A stretch of 64,000 nt of DNA from Bombus terrestris (taxonomy: Eukaryota > Arthropoda > Insecta > Hymenoptera > Apidae), in the NCBI RefSeq assembly GCF_910591885.1, contig NC_063273.1:11895501-11959500 (forward strand), read 5' to 3'. The position numbers and the translations under genes are program-made. Positions within the stretch are counted from its first letter, which is position 1, and each line of letters opens with the position of its first letter. This document shows, one piece after another, positions 26,641 to 39,016 of the stretch. The notes below the pieces were generated by a model. That model saw only the letters and a list, made by a program, of their open reading frames with translations. It had not been told where the DNA came from and ran no database searches.

Positions 26641-26900
26641 TTTTTCGGGATTTTAGAAGTGGAAAATCCATCGATACCAACCCGGACCGGGAACGATCGA
26701 TTAGGGGAGAGAAATAAACAATCCCGGAAGCTAGAAGCTTGCAGGGGATGCAATGCAAACAATCATCGAGTGCCTGGAACACCGCTTAATCCCGAGTAAT
26801 CCCCGATTCCGGTCACGCGACCTGGCTCCCGACATAAAATACTATCGTGTGTTGTAATTCACGTGAACGAGATAGTTGTAAGGTTCCGGGATGGCAGATT
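26641..26900. other. CpG-rich block
   Basis: Short GC-rich island with several CCCGGA/CCCGAT-like words and no convincing frame. Possible regulatory DNA. Confidence 0.3.
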
Positions 26901-27399
26901 AGAAAATATAAATCGTGCCTTGAAACCTTCTATTTCGTTCGTTCCAGCTTCGAACGAATATTCCGAAAATTTATCTATGATTTGACTTACCTTCTTTCAT
27001 TTCCTTTGCAACCAGCAGATCTAATCGTAGAAAATAATCTTGTTTGTAGGGAAGAACCGTGTTTATTAAACGCAACATTCGTATTTACTTATTCATTTGT
27101 AAGATAGTTTAAAAGATCATATCCTAAAAAGATTTTCAAATCTTTTTCGACTAACATCAAACACGTATTATGATCTTTTTCACATGAAACGAAAATATTG
27201 TTTTAACAATTTATTATAATCCAGACCAAAGTAAAATATACTACAGCATGTAGTCTGAAGACAGTTCTCGAATAATGTGATACCTGACACGATCAAATGT
27301 TATGATTCTCGTATGATGTAGTAGCTCGGTTGTACGGTTTTTATTACATTCGTATACAAACCTAATATAAGCTAGTCTCACATAACATAGTTTCGGATA

Positions 27400-28330
27400 A
27401 AACATGATCCACTTGACATTCGTTCATTGTTTTACCAACTGATTTATAATAACACTCGAATAGTTCAAGCGGCTTAACATTATTCTCTCTGAATATCAAA
27501 TTTGTCCGTTAAATTTAATACAATCTTTAACTTGCCCTTTTTCTATTCTCCTTTTGATTTTCCTACTTTGAAATTTGAAATATATTTACTTTATTTACAT
27601 TTAATTGTCATTTTATTAACATTCCTGAATATAAAATTTATTTATACGACTTTATATTAAAAATGTATTGTTTCTTCTTTGTCCCCTTCATTATTGTTTT
27701 TTTTTAAATTCAACATTCATTTAGTAGTTCGATGCTTAACTGATTTATAATAGGATTTGTGATAATAGGATTTACATAAGTCTTTCCGCAAAGGAAAACT
27801 GCAAGCAGCTTATCGTTATCATCTTTTAATATTACATTTACGTATTAAACTTCATACGATATTTAAAAAATATATCCTTTCTTCATTCTCTTGCTTTAAA
27901 ATTCGATGTTCGTTTATTTCATCAACGTTTAGCTAATCTGTGATAACACAAACAAAAATCTTCAAGAGTTTAACATTACTATCTTCGAATATTATACTTA
28001 TTTGTTAAATTTGTATTCCCTTCTTGGTTCTATTTCTTCAAAATCCTTATCCATTTGTATTTTATATGCGTAACTGATTTACAGTAACGAGGAGAACTTA
28101 TCATCGCTACACCTCAACATCAAATTCATTTATTAAGTTTTCATCCCCTTGGTTATACTTCTTTTTTTTCAATTTAACATGTATTCATATTTTTCACTGC
28201 AGTTATAAAAGTATAGCGTCGATGTCACTTTAAAAATCAATAGCATAACCGAAGGCTATTCATCCAGTGATATAGTAACAACTATATCGCTATACTTCAA
28301 CTTCAAATTCGTCTATTAAATTCAATAGAG
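27400..28330. repeat. Degenerate tandem array, about five units
   Basis: An ACTGATTTATAATAACA-like word recurs at 27437, 27738, 27931, 28072 and 28264. Each time it is followed, 30-80 bp later, by an AACATTA..CAAATTTGTYTATTAAATT-like word (27477, 27813, 27983, 28107, 28290), then a pyrimidine-rich CCCCTTC..TTTTT tract and an AACATTCATTT-like word. Intervals are 301, 193, 141 and 192 bp, so the units have gained and lost sequence. It is a heavily eroded tandem array with no coding potential. Confidence 0.7.
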
Positions 28331-28740
28331 TTTTATTTCGACAAAATACACTGTTTCTTTATTCTCCGCGTTTCTATACGATCTCAAATCATCGAATCCC
28401 TCTTTGAAACACATTGCATGACTCGCTTCCCTTTTTACAACCTGCTCTGCGCCGGTATATGTAATATTTTCAGCATGCACGAAACAATTTTTAGGAGAAT
28501 TTCGCTCGTGTTCGGAAATATAGAAATACAATAGAATTCCGTGTACCACCCGTAAGAACCTCCTAGAAACCGATATCCTACGATATCGAGCGTTTCGAAC
28601 GATTTTGCGATTCGCGTACGATCCGCACGCAGTGGAATTTCAATGAGAGACCGAACGAAATGGAGGAAAAAAGCTCTTTTGTTCGACGGCTGCATCTACG
28701 TTCTACGTTTTTCACCAAGGTACGATCATTCGATAAGAAA
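28331..28740. other. GC-richer block
   Basis: Two overlapping minus-strand frames (28322-28549, 28435-28695) in different frames, with no recognised family. Confidence 0.3.
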
Positions 28741-30600
28741 GGATAGCTTCGTTGAGAGTACTGCTTAACAAATTCGGGACCAGGTCTGATTACAAATTAC
28801 TAATTTAGTAAAGTATCAGGCGATAGAGGATTGACTTTAGATTTCTTGGTCACGGGTACTGACTGTGAATTATTCATTTTCTACTCTCTGCTTTTACTTT
28901 ATATTCTTATTCATCCATTTTGTTTTGATCTTGTTCTTTTCCGATCAATTTATTTAATAGCGAAGAAAGAAAATGAAAATTACAAATTCTCGAAATTTTT
29001 TAAGAATTTTACGATGTAGTTTGATTGATTCGCAATGCCAACGTGTTGTTTCTATCGCATTCCATGACAAATTGATAATAAGAAATATTGGATGAGTATG
29101 CCTCAATCATAAAATTAACATTGTTTATTAAAAACTTTAACAACGATATATTATTTTAAAGTAACGTTAAAGATAATATTCTTAATATATCGTACATATC
29201 TAGTATCTTTCTCTTAATGTAATAACTTTAGTTTAGTAATAACTTTAATATAATTCTGTTTTTAAACACCATTTTCCATCTGCAAAATTTATTAGTGATT
29301 ATAGTGAGTTATTTATATGTCCAATCATTGTAGTGCTTGAAGTCAGACACAGGAATTCGAAAAAATAGAACAAATCGACGATATAAAGAAATAAACAAAA
29401 TAAAAATGGATAGGAACAGAAAGATTGTACAGAACAAAAAGGAAAACAAGACGATGAAATGTATGTGTTAACACGAAGAAAACACGATACTGAATTATAG
29501 TCCCCAGTTATACCATTGATCTTTAAAATAGAATTGACAGTATACTTTTACAGCTTCGGATATCTTCTGTTGAAACATATATTATAGATCGTATTATCTC
29601 TTTCAATAACAATAAATGAAACTAGAGAAGAAATAAGCTTGACTTATCTTATCTAGTTCTTATAAGTGTTTTAGCAGCTTTGCCCTACATTCAGAGAAAT
29701 AAAATTGGAATCGTTCAAAATAGAAAGAAATTTTGGATCCCATTTTCCTTCTCTAATACAAGCTGAACATCGACCTTCGTATTTTATTGAATCTCAAATA
29801 TTTTCTATTTTCTAAATAAGAAACAAATAATTTAATAAGATACAGGATATTTACATTGTTTCATAGCTTCATGCAAAATTTTAAAGGTATTTAAAAGGTG
29901 TTCGAAAATAAAAAATTCCTCGTTTGTGAGTAATACGAGTTAAAAAGCATAAAAATGTTGCTTGTATTCAAAATTCAAACACCAATTTCATCCATTTTTC
30001 TATTATAATAATTCACTGAGTTAATAGTCGAATATTACAATTACTGGTAAATTTGACTAATGGTATTATAAGATTTTCCATTATTTTCTTGTAAATATAT
30101 GATATATGGAATAAGGTTTTAAAAACATTTTTTAGGTTGATTCATCCCGAAAGTAATGCGATCGTGGATTTTTGTATTCCTACGTGAAGATAAACAATTA
30201 AATTTTGGCAATAGATTAGTATTAAATTTTCTCGTATATCGTATTTTGTCATAATTCATTGTGTTCTTCTATCGTGTTTTCTATACCAATTTTTTGAAGC
30301 TGTGATAATAACAACTCCCAGAAAAACTGCGTTCCTTATGGAATGAAAATTTTATTCGAAGCATTATAAATACAGAGTGACTTTCAAATGTTAATTTCGA
30401 ATAATAATTATAAACTAAATATGTTTTGTACGCACTCATATTTTTCCTACTTTTTCTCATATTTATCCATCAGTATAATACAATCCCTAAGAGGTCCAAA
30501 CAACTCCCTATTTCCACCATTCATGTAAACTCACATATTCCTATTTTCAGCATTTAATTTTCTAGGTTACATTTTTGGAAAAAGTTTCTGTCCCTCATGC
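28741..30600. other. AT-rich DNA, nothing recognised
   Basis: AT-rich without supported genes or arrays. Confidence 0.45.
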
Positions 30601-30919
30601 GTACAGCAATATCCACATCATCCGGAATTTCCATTCCCTAACTGGCGAGGAAAAAGCTCGAGAGTAGAAGTTGGTTAAAAAGTAGTCGCATCTCATGGCG
30701 GATGTCAAAGGTAGGAAAGAGCCGCAAAAACCCTAATTATCGTCCGCATCTAATGTTATCGTGCATTCAACCCTTTACATTTCGCCATGCTGTTTCATCC
30801 TCTGCTCTTCGTTCCCAGCGTGCAACGCGTGTTTTCTCAAGAATTAAAACGTTCGAGGTCGACGACTTCATATATGTTGATAATATTCAACCTAAAAGGA
30901 AAAAGAAGAATAAGAACGA

Positions 30920-31630
30920 CCTAACAAGAATCAAATACAACAAATTGAAATATGCATAAGCAAACCCTTTTCTCAACCAAAGAACAAGTTAAGAATCTCG
31001 TACAATTGCATTCTACATACCTCACAATATTATTACAATCGATACCTCACAATAACCTCACGTATCTACAATTACACTGTTCATAGAAAAAAACTGAATA
31101 AGAAATTTTTGTAATTCCACCTTACAAACAGCATACTCCTACAATAATCTGAAATGTCCATAAGCGAACAAGTGAGGACAAGTCAAAAAGCACCCACAGT
31201 TTCATTCTACGCTCTTCACAATTCTACAACAATCGACTACAAAATCCTAAACACCCTACGATTTCTCTCTTCACTCTCAAAGAACAACATAAGAGGCTTC
31301 TAACAATTCAACAAACTTCACAATGCAACAAGAATCGAATATTACAAGCTCAAATATCCCACAAACACAATTCCCTCCTCTACACATTTCCTTTATAATC
31401 CACCTCAAGGTCCGATCTGTTATCTCGAAAGCGCAAATTATTACGCGGTTAGCTTTTACCGTGCTCGCCCGCTAACAACAAGCCAAGAAAACTGATAACA
31501 TTTCATTTAACAAAACTGACACTGCAACAAGAATCGAATACAACAGTCTCAAATATCTCCAACCGCAATTCTGTCCTGTACAGTTCCACCCCGAGTCTGG
31601 AGTCTCGGAGGCGCAAATTATTACACGTGC
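30920..31630. repeat. Degenerate direct-repeat array
   Basis: The clearest pair is about 31307-31450 and 31508-31630. They share GCAACAAGAATCGAAT (31325 and 31524), a CTCAAATATC word and GCGCAAATTATTAC (31431 and 31611). The spacing falls from 199 to 180 bp because of indels. Weaker relatives of the same C/A-rich unit appear at about 30927, 30985 and 31227. Confidence 0.6.
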
Positions 31631-32160
31631 TCACTAACGTTCGATACAAGCCACGTTCGCAGAGTGTACTGTACAGAGAGTTTCACAGTGGCAGTCGCCG
31701 ATTGTAACTGTCGTCGAATGGAGAAAGTTCCGACGCGAAAGTTTCGTCGGGCGGCCTTTTGTCGCCGCGTTCTTAAACCTTCTCTCGGTTGCAGCCTCGT
31801 CGTCGCACCGGCAAAATCGTAGCTTTATTAAATCGGACACACGGTTTCAGGAGCTATAAGTAGGCTGGTACGTGGTTGCGTCGAGCGAAGCGTGCCGTGG
31901 ACTCAACGAGACTAATTACCACAAATGTATGTGCCCTTGCCGGATACTTGCACCTTTGCAGCCACATTCTAGCGGTCCCTCTCGAGCTACAGGCTGCTTC
32001 ACCGTACCGGTGTCTTCAGTCAGCAAATTTATGAGTTTCTCTTCTACCTCTCCCTTCTTTCGTTTATTTTCCTCTCGCGCATTCCTCGCGTACATATGTA
32101 CTCCGCACGTTCGCATTGAGATACGTTAAAGTGGCTTTTTCTCTCTCTCTGTCAGCGGAA
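31631..32160. other. CpG-rich block
   Basis: GC-rich with overlapping frames on both strands (31872-32129 plus, 31634-31840 and 31916-32116 minus). No recognisable protein family. Regulatory or unrecognised exon. Confidence 0.3.
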
Positions 32161-32640
32161 GAATATCTTGAGACACGCGTTTGTCTGAGGACATTCGCAC
32201 GACAAATAGAAGTCATGCTATTACGTCTGCAGGGGTTTGTAAGGAGAAAAAACTAGGTGGCTAAATGAGAGACTGACGGTTTGAGGATGGTGGGAGTTTC
32301 ATGTCGCTGGCTGAATTTCTTCGTTTATGCCGGATATGAAGGTGCTTAAGCATCTCGTAGCACATTTTGGGTTACTGGTTGTGTCGCACTTGTGGAAAAG
32401 TTTGCAGGATTTTGGCGATATATTTTACCCTGGGAATACATTGTGTATAGATGAGAAATTTAAATGTGCACGGAATATACATAATATGCAAAAATATATG
32501 AAATATTCAAGGTGAAGCATTCGGGATAATGTCTAGAGGCTGAAACGAGTCTGTGTTTAGGTCGCATTCTTCACGAAGAGATATGAATTTTTATTTATAT
32601 TATATTTTGATGAACAAGTCACAATAGTTGCAATACAATA
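32161..32640. other. Mixed DNA, nothing recognised
   Basis: No supported feature. Confidence 0.4.
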
Positions 32641-32970
32641 TTATATGGATATATACATGTAGTATCGTGGGCAAAAGGCCTAAGATATCGGTCGAACCAT
32701 AAACAATGTCGCGAGAGCCAAGGCATCATCGGGTACATCAAGGTGTTGTCGGTCCTTTCAAGTGAATAGTTTCGTGGAAAAGGCCTGCGTGACCCTGGCC
32801 ACGGGCTTTTTTGGGACACGTGCGCGATAGGGCGGGAAAAGCCGAAGAGAACGAATGCAAAAAGCGTGCAGTGTGAGTTGAGAAGCGAGAGCGAGCGAGT
32901 GCAGAAGCCGGAGAGTGTGAATCGGGAAGTCGAAAGCCGAGTATGAGAATAAGACGTACGACAGCAATGT
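32641..32970. other. CpG-rich block with GAGCGAG-type repeats
   Basis: GC-rich segment whose second half (32835-32945) is purine-rich with repeated GAAG/GAGCGAG/GAAAGCCG words. A 16-bp word at 32696-32711 also occurs, in reverse, inside the LTR copies, but the flanks do not align. It could be a promoter-like element, a decayed LTR of another family, or simple CpG-rich DNA. Confidence 0.3.
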
Positions 32971-33390
32971 AATCATTTCGTTGTTTTGAATATTATTTAT
33001 TAAATCAAAACATCATTACTTGTCCTTTCCTCTAAGACCTATTAAGATACTACGTACATGTTGATAATAAAAAATTTAATAAAACTTTAATAACATTTTA
33101 TTAAAACACCTTTAAATAAATTATATTAATGATAAATGATTTCTCTATAACAATTACTAATTTGGAACTTCGAAATTGAAATAAGAAAGTGCGACCACAA
33201 CTACAATTTTATTCTCCCATAAGCAAACAACAATCTAGTTGTACAGATTTAAATAATAAAATGAAGTGGGTAGATAAAGTTAATGAAAAATCTGAAGAAA
33301 GAAAACATTACTTTATTAAATATCATAGATACGAAAACGATTTAAATATTATCTCGAAATATTATACATTTCTAACAAATTGGTAGTATA
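32971..33390. other. AT-rich DNA, nothing recognised
   Basis: A/T-rich. The frame at 33189-33386 is Lys/Asn/Tyr-rich and compositional. Confidence 0.4.
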
Positions 33391-33620
33391 ACTAATCCGG
33401 AGAGGTAGATGATCGCGATCAGCATCGAGACGAGGTCACAGAGAACGGTTACCCAGGAGGTTCCATTAAAGTTTCAGGCCTGTGGAAAATGATCGTCGCC
33501 GGTCCGGTGCCGCATAAATTACGTGTTCGATTTTCGTAGCAGCCGGCGAAATTCACGAGCCGAAAGACGTCGATAAATTTTCGAAGGTTAGGCCGGATGG
33601 TTCCGGGAGCTGGTTGGATA
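33391..33620. other. CpG-rich block
   Basis: Dense CpG with AT cores such as GCATAAATTACGTG. No long frame crosses it. Candidate cis-regulatory DNA. Confidence 0.3.
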
Positions 33621-34230
33621 ATTTGTAATCCCTCAATTCTCGTCCCATGGTTGAATTTAAGAACTTCATAAGGAACGGTGATTTAAATTTATTTACATAA
33701 ATAAACGAGCAAAACGTGTTGCTTATATTAAACAGGAGAAGATCTTTATCTAACGTGTACATTGAATTTTTGTTCCATTTATTATTTACACTCAATTTTC
33801 AATTCATTCAATTTATATAGGAAATTGAATAATACAAGTATAATAATAACGTGAATATCAAAATTGATTAAATTAGTGATTAAAAAACGCAACGAATATA
33901 GAGAAGAAAAAGATTAGTTTTATTCTGTCAAATTGACGAGATTATTATGGTAATATTAAATATATGGACTTCTTATAACTCGACTTCAAATTAAATTTAA
34001 ATTAAATCAATTATATTAATCGAATCAATTAAATCAATTAAGTCAATTATGATTCCAAATCTCCAACAACACTTCGATAATTTTCCAATTTCTCATAAAT
34101 ATTCGCAATTTAGAAAAGCTCAGAATGCAATCAATGAAATTTCGCTTCTTTTCAGAAATATCTTCAGTCATTTCATTTATTCAATTCAGATAGTTCAAAT
34201 ATTTCGCGAAACTATCAATTCTAACAAAGT
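33621..34230. other. AT-rich DNA with a short AATCAATTA repeat
   Basis: 33985-34050 contains several ATCAATTA/AAATTAAAT words in tandem, a minor simple repeat. Nothing else is recognised. Confidence 0.45.
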
Positions 34231-34680
34231 AATAACTGGCGTTAGACTAATTCTCGGAGCGAGAATTGAAGGCGCAAAAGAAAAAGGGGGGTGCGCACAA
34301 TGGTAATCGACGTCACGATTAATCGCCGCTATAAATTTGTCAGAGGGTGCTTATTAATTTTTCCGAAAAATGTTGTCGAGCGTCAATTTAATGCGATTCC
34401 CGGGTGACGATGGGTGATCCGAGGATTGATGGGACACCGTTAGAGACGCGGATCGGTTTAATATTTCAAGAGGCGAACAGGCTCGACGACATCGACAAAT
34501 TCCGTATTATTTTAATTTCGAACGCTTGCTCCGCACTCTGTGCTAAATTGGAACACCAATTAATGATTGACCTCTTCTCGTCCTTTTACCAGATACCTCG
34601 CGAGCTCATTTTCCGTTTCCGATATTGCAGACGAGATATCATATTATCTTCTTTCGTTTGTCACTGCTGTTAATTTCAAT
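34231..34680. other. CpG-rich block
   Basis: GC-richer segment with two overlapping plus-strand frames (34404-34673 and 34567-34797) in different frames and no known domain. Confidence 0.3.
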
Positions 34681-34714
34681 TATTTGCTTTTCTTTATTGC
34701 GTACCCCCCCTCGC

Positions 34715-34793
34715 CGTCTCTCTCCGTCTCTCTCCGTCTCTCTCTCTCTCACTCTCTCTCGCTCTCTCGCTCTCTCGCTCTCGCTCTCTCTCC
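34715..34793. repeat. Compound (CT)n microsatellite
   Basis: CT dinucleotides interrupted by periodic CCGTCTCT and CGCTCT variants. Opposite-strand frames read as Arg-Glu-rich peptides and are artefacts. Confidence 0.95.
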
Positions 34794-34799
34794 CTAAAT

Positions 34800-36110
34800 A
34801 ATAAAATGAATAAAATACATTTTTCATTTCTGCTAGAAATCTCCAATTCTGACGCTTGTAATGAATAGGGAAATAAGAAATTTATAGGGAAAGACACTAT
34901 AATTTTGCAAAATGAAATTGTATTTGACAAAAGCAATGATTAGAACATAATACATACTCCAGAATAAACGACTGCTGCAGAACGGTGAAAATCATAAAAT
35001 TTTGTTTCGTACAAAAATTACTAGCGCTCGCGGTTTCCTAATTTTATACCTTTAAATTCACCTAAGTATATTTAAATTATCTTCTTTCCTTTTTTTTTTA
35101 TTAATTGTTTATCGTCACATCCTCTGGTAAGGTATTACTGAGTACAATTACATGTATTCTATAAATATATAAATATCCAAATTTAGTAAGTATTTACATG
35201 CTTAATTTGGCACAATTACTTTAGCGACTGCTATAATGAGTAAATGATTAGTTAGCAAACTTGTACAGTTTTGTATACTTGTATAGGTGATGCGAAAGAT
35301 CTATTCCTTTTAAGAAACTAAGAGTCCTTTTTACTTTGTGTTCTTTGTCAGAACTGGTTGCATATCGTTGAATATTTTTATGTTGCGCCTTGTATCTTCA
35401 AATTTGGTGCAGTAGCAAAAAAAATGTTCGATGATGCTTCTTTCTTTGCAGTTCGACCAACTCCATAATTTTTACTTTTTATTATTTAAAAAAGAAATAG
35501 AAATTCCATCATAAATTAATAACTATATATACTATATAATTACACGATGTTGTAATTGAAATTTTTAGGATTGGATTCGTGTACCGATATTTATCGTACA
35601 CCATTGTTTGATACATTTATTAAAATATGTATGTTCTATAAATCGATTTCGATTCAAACTTAGTTGAATTTCTACGAGTATTTTTATGACTTTTGTTAAT
35701 AAAATACATAGGAAATGCGTTTATTTACTTCCTAATCGTAATTAAATTTTATTTAATCAAGTAGCAACGTTTTGTAAGTATAAGTTCATGAGAGTGTATT
35801 AATCGACAATGTCGAATAACATATCATACGTGAATTGTTGTTTCTTTCGTAATTAAATAACGTGAAAATCGAGGAATACAGGATCACCTGATATTTAATA
35901 ATGGAAACAACGCTTTTGGATACGTTTCCGCTAATTAATTTTACATCATGCTAGTAAAGACACTTCAGGAAATCCAGAATTTTCTATAAGGACGACTGAG
36001 AAGAAATTAAAAATTATTTAAGCAGGTATTTGTTACTAAAATTATCTCTTGAAAATTGGCTGTTTTCAATAAACGTAAATTAAGAGAAAAAGAAGAGAGA
36101 TGAGAGAAAT
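34800..36110. other. AT-rich DNA, nothing recognised
   Basis: AT-rich without supported features. Confidence 0.45.
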
Positions 36111-36115
36111 TACGA

Positions 36116-36268
36116 GAGAAAAGGAATAAATTTCATGGAAAATATTTTTCATATATTTCTCATATTTATCCCATATATATATATATCTCATATATATCAT
36201 TTTATCTCATATATATATATGAGATAAAACTATGGGAAATATTTTCCATGGAATTTATTTCTTTTCTC
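36116..36268. repeat. AT-rich hairpin with nested palindrome
   Basis: Arms 36116-36153 and 36231-36268 are inverted copies matching at 34 of 38 positions. Between them lies a perfect 30-bp palindrome (36200-36229, TTTTATCTCATAT core). It could be a small MITE or a replication-generated inverted duplication. No target duplication is evident. Confidence 0.8.
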
Positions 36269-36972
36269 TATGTATATATGTATTTATTAGATTTGTCATA
36301 TTTTCCATTCGAAATATTTTGTATTCCATTTTAATAGAATATTAAATTAACTTCTCTTTAATATATATTCTCAATTTCACGATATTTCACAATTTTGGAG
36401 TGTACACCATGGATCATGATTATCGGAACGGTAAACCGTTGATCTCGTTTTATTCAAAAATAAATAAAACACTGAATACTGTTTCTACTATTTTACAATT
36501 TTCCTGTTTAAAATTATTTACTTCAAAACTTCGGATGAATTGCACTTTTAGTCGAATAACATAGAATAAATGGTACATTTTTCTAACTTTCATAAGGTAT
36601 CATACAATGAAATCATACCGTTTAATGAGAAGGATGTTGCAATTGAAAAAGTATTTTCTTTAGAAAAAAAGTGTTTTGTTAATTGTCTAACAATCTACGT
36701 AAATGATATTTTATTACAAATTCTCATAACCCAAAGATTAGTTATATTATGAAAGGAAAAAATCTGTCTATCGTTAAGTGATCAAATTAGTAATGACTTT
36801 CTACTTTAAACTTTCTGTTGGAAACTATTTGTAATTTTTTTTTAAACTTACTCAGAAGTTAGGAGTTACAAGATATTTGGTTTAAACGTAAATTTTGCAT
36901 AAAAAATTACAAAAGTATTTAAACAGTCAATTAACTATTCTATTAATAATCTTCGATATCCAATGGGACTAC
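36269..36972. other. AT-rich DNA, nothing recognised
   Basis: The frame at 36570-36752 has no recognised family and normal AT-rich composition. Confidence 0.4.
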
Positions 36973-37316
36973 ACAGGATGTCCCGTAGAATCGAAGACAC
37001 ATTCATGAAATTGTTGGATTCTGCATATGGAGACAATAATAATAGTTCACACAAACATACACGTCCTATCTGACCTTGTTTTCAAGTTATAGCGAGTTTC
37101 TTCCTAAACAAACCGTATCTGGGGACGTTTCACCACTGACTGTCCTGCTCCATTCTTGTTCCTGTTCAATTCTCTCGCGCAGTATTTCGACGCCATCAAC
37201 GAGCAAATTATTCCAATAAAACTTGCTATAACTTGAAGAGAAGATCAAATATGGCATATATTTATATGGACTTCTTTTTTAGTTGTTTCTTTGCACAGAA
37301 TCTATCGACATCCTGT
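36973..37316. mobile_element. MITE-like element with ACAGGATGTC ends
   Basis: The left end ACAGGATGTC (36973) is mirrored exactly at the right end (to 37316). Inside, TTCAAGTTATAGCGAGTTT (37079-37098) is mirrored by AAACTTGCTATAACTTGAAG (37218-37239), and weaker matches run between. This gives decayed inverted arms of roughly 80-125 bp. No target duplication is clear and there is no coding capacity. Confidence 0.65.
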
Positions 37317-37599
37317 AAGTTTGCAATTAGTATCTCCCAATTCTTATATATATTTTCTTGTTGGTTTAAAATTTGACCAATATAATAATAACACACGTGT
37401 CTCAACACAGTGTCAGTGAAATTTCAAAATGTTTTACATAACCCGTGAAATATGGATATTACAATTCTCTGCAATACATGTTCAAATACTTTCGCCATCC
37501 ACTATAGGTATAACCATCAGGCTGAAATTTGACGACGTCATCGCACACCGCTATAATTTAATTTCTTCATGCTGATTCGTCTCCATCCATGTTCCCGAA

Positions 37600-38080
37600 C
37601 TGTTCCTCGCGTTTCTTATTTAACCAGTAGGAGGCATACGGTGAACGAAGAAGTGGATAGAACAATCTGAAACGATCGCTCATGAATAAAACAAATCATC
37701 ACGTTCAAATTGCCGGGCCAATAGGACGGCGCGTCATAAATTTTCATAAGCTCATCTTTATTAAACCGCGCACGAGCCACGTCGACGTCGACAAAGTGGC
37801 TTATTCCGCGCGACGGGAACTTCGCCTCGCGAGCGTATCGCCGCGAACGACCGAGCGTGCGCGGATCGCAACCGATCTCTTACCAATATTACGTTTACTG
37901 AACGCTGCAAGGCAAGTCCCTTCCTCGCGACGCGAGATTCCGCTTAGAAGCAAACGCTGTGCCAAAGTTTTGCCAGCGTGCACGTTTCGAAGGACCAGGA
38001 ATTTTCTAAAGTCTTGCCGGATTACGTTTTGCATAACAAGACTATGTTTGCTAGAGATGCCCGTGGGCAATAAAGATATT
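37600..38080. other. CpG-rich block
   Basis: The most CpG-dense stretch is 37715-37930. Its composition leaves stop codons rare on both strands. Candidate regulatory DNA. Confidence 0.3.
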
Positions 38081-38221
38081 CATTTTGGTTCGATAGTAAC
38101 TTGGTTCGTTCATTTGTACGTTGCTTCTAGATACCGGATTTCTGAAGATCCCCTTTTTGGCGGGAGTTTTGAAATTGTGACGATTTTATACCGGTCGTTA
38201 TTCTTTCAGAATGTACAATAA
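37682..38221 (+). other. Longest open frame (179 codons), probably not a gene
   Basis: ATG to TAA without interruption. The product is basic and Arg-rich in its first two thirds, then hydrophobic. I see no domain, signal peptide or repeat, and no known family comes to mind. The open state coincides with the CpG-rich block and an opposite-strand frame (37801-38070) is open there too, so composition alone could explain it. It is listed because it is the longest frame in the window. Confidence 0.12.
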
Positions 38222-38834
38222 ACTATCAAACGACGAATCGATTATATCGAAAAATACGCTATATATTTCATTCAACATTTGCTCCGAAGAGTTGTAAGTT
38301 TTTATTTTTTGTACTTGACAGCAAAAATGTTAAGAAATCTCGACAATAAAGAAAAATCGTTCATTCCTAATTCTTCGAGGTTTTATTTGTTATTTTATCA
38401 CTTCATTTTTAGCACAGAATTATTACCAAGCATTGATAGTAATGTTGTTGAAAACAGATTGGAATGTAGATAGAAAAAGGTGTCGTAGAATGAAATTAAA
38501 ATGGTTTGTAATACTTTTCTTATTTTTGTGCATCGGTGTATTTGGAAAGTGCGACTGCACCTGTTTGTAGTCCCCTTTACATCGCTCTCTATGGCAGAAG
38601 AAATTGGTTATACATATCTTAAGACTGTAAGCCGTTAGATGCATATCTTCTTTTATAATTTCAAAATTTTTCTTTAAGTACATTTATATATGAAATATCA
38701 TTTTAGTATTCTCTACATTAATAATTAACAAACTTATTATTGTTCAAGACTATTTATTGCTCCTGCTAACTTGTAACTTGTGACACGTAGAGTGTAACTA
38801 ATAATATTAAAGCAATTCCTTGAAAGTATCCCAA
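38081..38834. other. AT-rich DNA, nothing recognised
   Basis: No supported feature beyond the tail of the long open frame. Confidence 0.4.
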
Positions 38835-39016
38835 AGGAGCGTTTAGACGATCAACGATTATTGTCAACGTTTAAGGTATCCTCAACATTATGGTATGTAA
38901 GAGACCCTTTTGACGATCAATATACATAATTATATACATATATACAGATATATATTGTCAATACAATGTTGAAAACCTTAAATATTGACACTAATATTGA
39001 TTATCTGAACGCCCCT
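38835..39016. mobile_element. MITE-like element with ~52-bp inverted ends
   Basis: The left arm 38835-38889 (AGGAGCGTTTAGACGATCAA...) and right arm 38965-39016 are inverted copies with most positions matching, enclosing a short AT-rich centre. At three sites the left arm has CG where the mirrored right arm reads TA. No target duplication was identified and the element is too short to code. Confidence 0.75.

Noticed and set aside
32696..32711. 16-bp word shared in reverse with LTR copies, suggesting a fourth LTR
   Set aside because: Neither the hairpin core nor TG..CA ends occur at the expected distances. One 16-mer match is not improbable in 64 kb compared with itself.
34639..34936. Arg-Glu-rich minus-strand frames
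   Set aside because: Direct translation of the compound CT microsatellite.
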